In this document: one piece after another, positions 30,742-32,270 of the stretch | How the letters are laid out: each line of letters starts with the position of its first letter | How positions within the stretch are numbered: position 1 is the first letter of the stretch | Assembly (NCBI GenBank): GCA_025465155.1 | Contig: JAODNJ010000458.1 | Span: 1 to 32,270 of the forward strand | Direction: 5' to 3' | Length of the DNA stretch: 32,270 nt | DNA from: Frankiales bacterium | GTDB taxonomy: Bacteria; Actinomycetota; Actinomycetes; Mycobacteriales; Geodermatophilaceae | The notes under the pieces: generated by a model | The model's database searches: none | Seen by the model: only the letters and a program-made list of their open reading frames with translations | Told to the model about the DNA's origin: nothing | Program-made: the position numbers and the translations under genes

Positions 30742-31529
30742 CTGGTCCTCCTCCGCAGGGTGGCCGCCCCCAGGGCGAGGGCGAGCAGAGCCGCGCCGGC
30801 CACGATGCCGACGTCCCGCCACATCGTGCCCGTCTCCGTGGCGGACCTGCCGACCTGCTGCAGGGCGTCGACGGCCCAGGTCAGTGGGAGCACGTCACTG
30901 ATGGCATGCAGCCAGCCGGCCATCTGGTCGCGCGGGACGAGCAGGCCGCAGAGGAAGAACTGCGGCAGCACGATGACCGGCATGAACTGCACGGCCTGGA
31001 ATTCGCTGCGGGCGAAGGCGCTGGCCAGCAGGCCGAGCGCGACGCCCAGCACGGCGTCGACGACGGCGATCAGCACGACCAGCCAGAGCGACCCGGCGAC
31101 CTCGAGTCCGTAGACGGTCCGCGCGACGGTCACGGTGATGACCGCCTGGAGCGCCGCCGCGATGCCGAAGGCGGCGCCGTAGCCGAGCAGCAGGTCGAGC
31201 CGGGCGATGGGGGTGGTGAGCAGCCGCTCGAGGGTTCCGGACGTGCGCTCCCGCAGCATCGCGATGCTCGTGACGAGGAACATCACCACGAACGGGAAGA
31301 CCGCGATCATGGTCAGCCCCACCTGGTCGAACGGGTTCGGCTGACCCGGCACCGAGGGCAGGTCCTTCCAGATGAGGTAGAGCAGGCCGAGCAGCAGGCT
31401 CGGCAGCAGGAGCATCATGGCGATCGTGCGGCGGTCGTGCCGCAGCTGACGCAGCACGCGCGCGGCGGTGGTCGCGGTCAGCCGGGGGTTGAGCGCCCGG
31501 GGGGTCGCGTGGTGCGTCGTGGCGGTCAT
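30738..31529 (-). CDS. ABC-2 type transporter permease (DrrB-like)
   Basis: 263 residues from ATG 31529, overlapping the ATPase stop as ATGA. Six hydrophobic segments: about 36-54 (IAMMLLLPSLLLGLLYLI), 71-92, 116-136, 145-170, about 185-197, and 234-255. The loop RERTSGTLERLLTTPIARLD is the diagnostic ABC-2 region after the second helix. The family exports drugs, polysaccharides or lipids; with a single ATPase and a TetR regulator, a drug efflux role is most likely (inference). The 3' end carries the TetR ribosome site GGAGGAGG inside its last codons. Confidence 0.92.
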   Translation of the reverse strand: MTATTHHATPRALNPRLTATTAARVLRQLRHDRRTIAMMLLLPSLLLGLLYLIWKDLPSVPGQPNPFDQVGLTMIAVFPFVVMFLVTSIAMLRERTSGTLERLLTTPIARLDLLLGYGAAFGIAAALQAVITVTVARTVYGLEVAGSLWLVVLIAVVDAVLGVALGLLASAFARSEFQAVQFMPVIVLPQFFLCGLLVPRDQMAGWLHAISDVLPLTWAVDALQQVGRSATETGTMWRDVGIVAGAALLALALGAATLRRRTS

Positions 31530-32248
31530 GCCGCCACCTCCTCGCGGTTGCGGACCAGGGTGAGGAAGGCCTCCTCGAGGTCCTCCGTGCCGGATGCGTC
31601 GCGCAGCTCGGCAGGGGTCGAGTCGGCCAGGAGCCGCCCCTCACGGAGCAGCAGCAGCCGGTCGCAGCGGCCGGCCTCGTCCATGACGTGGCTGGAGACG
31701 ATCAGCGTCGTCCCGGCGTGGGCCAGGCCGTGGAAGCGCTCCCAGAGCTCGACGCGGAGCACGGGGTCGAGGCCCACGGTCGGCTCGTCCAGCACCAGCA
31801 GATCGGGACGGCCGACCAGCGCGCATGCCAGGGAGGCGCGGCCCCGCTGGCCGCCCGAGAGGTCGGCGACGAGCTGCCCGGCGGCCTCGGCCAGCCCGAC
31901 GTCGGCGACGGCGCGGTCGGCGGCGGCCGACCCCGCGCCGTAGAGCGCGGCGAAGTAGCGGGCGTTCTCCCGGACCGTGAGGTCGGGGTAGACGCTCGGC
32001 GCCTGGGTCACGTAGCCGACCCGCGACCGCAGCGCCGGTGATCCGGCCGGCGCCCCGAGGACGGCGACCTCCCCGGACCGCACCTGCTGCACACCCACCA
32101 GCGCGCGCATGAGCGTCGTCTTCCCGCTGCCGCTGGGCCCCAGGAGACCGGTGACCTGACCCGGCGGGACGGCGAACGACAGGCCGTGCAGCACCCGGCG
32201 GTGCCCACGGTCGACGACCAGATCGGTGACGGTGACGGCGGCGTCCAT
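31526..32248 (-). CDS. ABC transporter ATP-binding protein (DrrA-like)
   Basis: 240 residues from ATG 32248, which has GGAGG six bases upstream. Motifs: Walker A GPSGSGKTT (37-45), signature LSGGQRGRASLACAL, Walker B LLVLDEPTVGLDP and H-loop IVSSHVMDEA. The C-terminal segment GTEDLEEAFLTLVR is typical of ATPases partnering ABC-2 permeases. It is first in an operon of three (ATPase, permease, TetR) with overlapping start/stop codons throughout. The promoter is not in view; only 22 bases remain upstream. Confidence 0.94.
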   Translation of the reverse strand: MDAAVTVTDLVVDRGHRRVLHGLSFAVPPGQVTGLLGPSGSGKTTLMRALVGVQQVRSGEVAVLGAPAGSPALRSRVGYVTQAPSVYPDLTVRENARYFAALYGAGSAAADRAVADVGLAEAAGQLVADLSGGQRGRASLACALVGRPDLLVLDEPTVGLDPVLRVELWERFHGLAHAGTTLIVSSHVMDEAGRCDRLLLLREGRLLADSTPAELRDASGTEDLEEAFLTLVRNREEVAA

Positions 32249-32270
32249 CGCTGCCTCCAGAATTCAACGG

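Noticed and set aside
1-32270. CRISPR arrays, tRNA or rRNA genes, insertion sequences, phage genes
   Set aside because: None is recognisable; repeats are short and isolated, and no transposase or integrase motifs were seen.

Overview
This is a chromosomal segment of a very GC-rich actinobacterium. GC-ending codons dominate every gene, GTG starts are frequent, and many genes overlap by four bases. Gene content and order (XPB helicase with its helicase-associated partner, long-tailed cold-shock protein, DUF2771/MFS/DUF3027/DUF2530 block, MarR) recall, from memory, the Mycobacterium tuberculosis Rv0861c-Rv0880 region. Protein style suggests Geodermatophilaceae (Blastococcus/Modestobacter/Geodermatophilus-like), but the genus is a guess. 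I see no phage, insertion sequence, CRISPR array, rRNA or tRNA.

Layout. 1-3708: the edge of a DUF6458 membrane-protein gene, a 40-residue ORF and a large LAL-type LuxR ATPase regulator. 3744-10274: a nucleic-acid repair block with a DEAD/DEAH helicase, a GNAT acetyltransferase, the XPB helicase, and a 754-residue partner that carries a copy of the XPB N-terminal domain plus a WYL-like C-terminus. 10408-12304: a 72-residue conserved protein followed by an acyl-CoA synthetase. 12336-15370: a small membrane protein, an EEP-family phosphoesterase, a nucleotidyltransferase, two coupled DUF202 membrane proteins and a cold-shock protein. 15392-18598: DUF2771 lipoprotein and MFS protein (coupled), DUF3027, DUF2530. 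18702-22087: an NCS2 purine permease, then a coupled MarR/MFS exporter pair. 22101-25856: a VOC protein, a small membrane-anchored protein, ThpR, an aldo/keto reductase and a thioesterase-like protein. 25901-30053: a three-gene ABC system with two unlike ATPases and one 912-residue FtsX-type permease. 30109-32248: an ABC-2 efflux pair with a TetR regulator as last gene.

The layout is compact and mostly convergent/divergent; no gap exceeds 300 bases. Several convergent junctions carry stem-loops, and in three of them the two opposing TGA stops form part of the two arms. Several genes lack a Shine-Dalgarno sequence and instead have a -10-like TAnnnT 6-8 bases before the start codon, the signature of leaderless transcription. 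Two genes (TetR, thpR), and possibly the LuxR gene, appear to start at CTG inside a CTGA overlap with the upstream stop codon.

I did not find a clear new defence or biosynthetic system. The best leads are the XPB/WYL partner pair, the asymmetric FtsX-type ABC cassette, the CTG starts, and the conserved uncharacterised DUF2771/MFS/DUF3027/DUF2530 block.
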